A stretch of 64,000 nt of DNA from NCBI GenBank assembly GCA_965199095.1, contig CBDAQM010000002.1:62001-126000 (forward strand), written 5' to 3'. The translations under genes and the position numbers were made by a program. Shown here in pieces: positions 62,620 to 64,000 of this stretch. The stretch comes from LMUY01 sp965199095. GTDB taxonomy: Bacteria; Pseudomonadota; Alphaproteobacteria; Acetobacterales; Acetobacteraceae. Below the pieces are notes generated by a model, which saw only the letters and a program-made list of their open reading frames with translations, did not search any database and had not been told where the DNA came from. Each line of letters opens with the position of its first letter. Positions within the stretch are counted from its first letter, which is position 1.

Positions 62620-63687
62620 CTACTCCATCGTTGGCGCCAGTTCCTGCACGGACTCAACGTCCTCGCCGAGCCAGGCCGAGTTCTTCGCCGTCCCGTCGAA
62701 GGTGGAGCTCGTCTTGAACAGCTCGTACTTGCCTTCGAGCGCATAGGGGCGGCTTCGCGACAGCAACTCGGCCACGGCCGCCTTGTCCATCGGCTTGAAG
62801 GTCCGCGTCGCCGCGAACGCCTGGTCCAGGTCGTGTTGGTTCTCGATGCCGGTGATCACGACCGACGTCGGCAGGTTCAGCGAGTAATGCAGGTATTCCA
62901 GCGGCTGGATCGGCGCATGGCTTTTCAGCAGCACGCTGTCCGCGAACGTCTTCATAGCCAGCACCGCGATGCCCTGCTCCACCAGATAGGGCAACACCAA
63001 ATGGGCGAAGCTGCGGAAATGCGCGTCCATCACGTTCAACGGCATCTGCACGGCGTCGAGCTGGAAGCCGCGCTCCGCCGCCACCGCCAGCATTTGCAGG
63101 TGGATGCGCGGATCCTTATGCCCGGTGAACCCGATATAGCGCAGCTTGCCGGCCTGCTTCGCCTCGACGAACGCCTCCATGGCGCCCCCCTCCGCGAACA
63201 CCCGGTCCGGGTCGTCGTAGCGCAGGATTTCGTGGTGCTGCACCAGGTCTATGCGGTCGGTCCGCAGGCGCTTCAGCGAGGTGTCGATCTGGTCGGCTGC
63301 CTCCTTCTTGGTCCGTCCGTCCATCTTGGACATCAGGAACACGCGGTCGCGATATCCGCCCTGGTCCAGCGCCACGCCCATCCGCAGCTCCGACCGGCCC
63401 TTATTGTAGTCCCAGCAATTATCCATGAAGTTGATGCCGCGATCGACGCCCTGCTGGATCAGCCGTGTCGCCTCGGCGTCGCTCACCGCCGTCTTGCCCA
63501 GGTGAAACCCGCCCATGCCGATGGCGGAGATCATCTCCTGCGTGCGGCCGAACCGGCGGTACAGCATGTCACCCCGTCGCTCTCCCGGGTCCGTCACGAA
63601 CGGGAGGTTGGCCGGGTCGTCAATCCGGCTGGCCGGCAAGGCCGTGCGCGTTATACCGGCATCCGGGGCGGCGCTGTCGTGCTGCAT
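62620..63687 (-). CDS. Aldo/keto reductase family protein
   Basis: A 355-residue NADPH-type aldo/keto reductase, (beta/alpha)8 barrel. Catalytic residues are visible: Asp and Tyr in FMDNCWDYNKGRSE, Lys in LMSKMDGRT, His in IDLVQHHEILRYD. GKLRYIGFTGHKDP is the usual barrel strand. The C-terminus (KTSSTFDGTAKN) is a short extension. ATG 63567 (MLYRRFGRTQEM) would give a more standard N-terminus than 63687. It is 61 nt upstream of larC on the same strand and may lead the operon, possibly acting on the 2-oxo or hydroxy product of the pathway. Confidence 0.88.
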   Translation of the reverse strand: MQHDSAAPDAGITRTALPASRIDDPANLPFVTDPGERRGDMLYRRFGRTQEMISAIGMGGFHLGKTAVSDAEATRLIQQGVDRGINFMDNCWDYNKGRSELRMGVALDQGGYRDRVFLMSKMDGRTKKEAADQIDTSLKRLRTDRIDLVQHHEILRYDDPDRVFAEGGAMEAFVEAKQAGKLRYIGFTGHKDPRIHLQMLAVAAERGFQLDAVQMPLNVMDAHFRSFAHLVLPYLVEQGIAVLAMKTFADSVLLKSHAPIQPLEYLHYSLNLPTSVVITGIENQHDLDQAFAATRTFKPMDKAAVAELLSRSRPYALEGKYELFKTSSTFDGTAKNSAWLGEDVESVQELAPTME

Positions 63688-63867
63688 GAATGGGTTCCTG
63701 TCATGGAAGTTGAGTTCGTCCTCTCACATAAGAACGCAGCCGCTTGCGGCTTGGTGCAACCGGACGGCAATCTCCTGGCGGTCATGTCCCATCGCGGACG
63801 CGTGAGCGCTTGATGGCAGGCAACCCTGGTTCAGCAACGCAGTTAAGCCAGCGACGGGAGACATTCT

Positions 63868-64000
63868 GTGCCGCACGAGAAGACGAAGTCGGATAACGAT
63901 ACCAGTACCGCCCGGTCGGCCAAGGCGCGAAAGGCCGAGGAGATCCAGCAGGCCGGGAGTGCAAAAGCAGGGGCCGGTCATCCTGACGTTCCTGAAGGCG
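63868..64000 (+). CDS. Partial hydrophilic protein, N-terminal 44 codons
   Basis: A GTG start at 63868 with GGGAG 7 nt upstream opens a frame that runs off the right edge. The visible part is highly charged and Ala/Lys-rich (KTKSDNDTSTARSAKARKAE), then IQQAGSAKAGAGHPDVPEG, and looks disordered. Nothing identifies the family. The 180-nt stretch before it has no convincing gene and should contain the divergent promoters for this gene and the aldo/keto reductase. Confidence 0.55.
   Translation, partial: MPHEKTKSDNDTSTARSAKARKAEEIQQAGSAKAGAGHPDVPEG

Noticed and set aside
63703..63813. Short plus-strand frame starting MEVEFVLSHKN
   Set aside because: No ribosome site or family; it overlaps the expected divergent promoter region.

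Overview
This window comes from a GC-rich alphaproteobacterial chromosome. The best guess is Rhodospirillales/Acetobacteraceae-like, from the high GC, the dense overlapping operons, the metabolic gene repertoire and an alphaproteobacterial-type small RNA; no marker gene fixes the genus. I saw no rRNA, tRNA or CRISPR array.

Layout. 1-5.7 kb: the end of a polyamine-type ABC permease, a CorA transporter, the tryptophan synthase pair trpB-trpA, and two membrane genes (OpgC-like, MgtC-like). 5.8-12.2 kb is an accessory stretch. It has an internally deleted IS630 transposase remnant, a malonate-type module (MFS transporter, malonyl-CoA decarboxylase, GntR regulator), a frameshifted ISAzo13 remnant, a lower-GC pair of unrecognised genes and two REP-like palindromes. 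12.3-32 kb is mostly housekeeping: uvrC, folB with a FolM-like reductase, an SDR, an aldose epimerase, a uracil-DNA glycosylase family gene, gamma-glutamyltransferase, a ClC channel, two glycosyltransferases, holC-pepA, cysQ, a Sua5-type tRNA enzyme and an HI0933-type flavoprotein. A small RNA gene with a clear promoter and terminator lies at 17.97-18.05 kb and resembles the alphaproteobacterial suhB/MmgR family.

32-50 kb holds transport and catabolism. A minus-strand operon encodes an opine-dehydrogenase-like enzyme, HyuA, HyuB and a peptide-type ABC importer in which one permease is fused to one ATPase. It is divergent from a four-gene polar amino acid ABC importer. An RND efflux pump and its adaptor follow.

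50-63.7 kb is a nearly continuous minus-strand array. In transcription order it reads aldo/keto reductase, larC, larE, larB (nickel-pincer cofactor synthesis, no larA in the window), a second peptide-type ABC importer, two M20 amidohydrolases (one with altered metal-ligand motifs), an MFS transporter and a ketopantoate-reductase-like enzyme. The arrangement suggests uptake and processing of an amide or peptide-like compound linked to a nickel-pincer enzyme encoded elsewhere. The window ends in a partial plus-strand gene.
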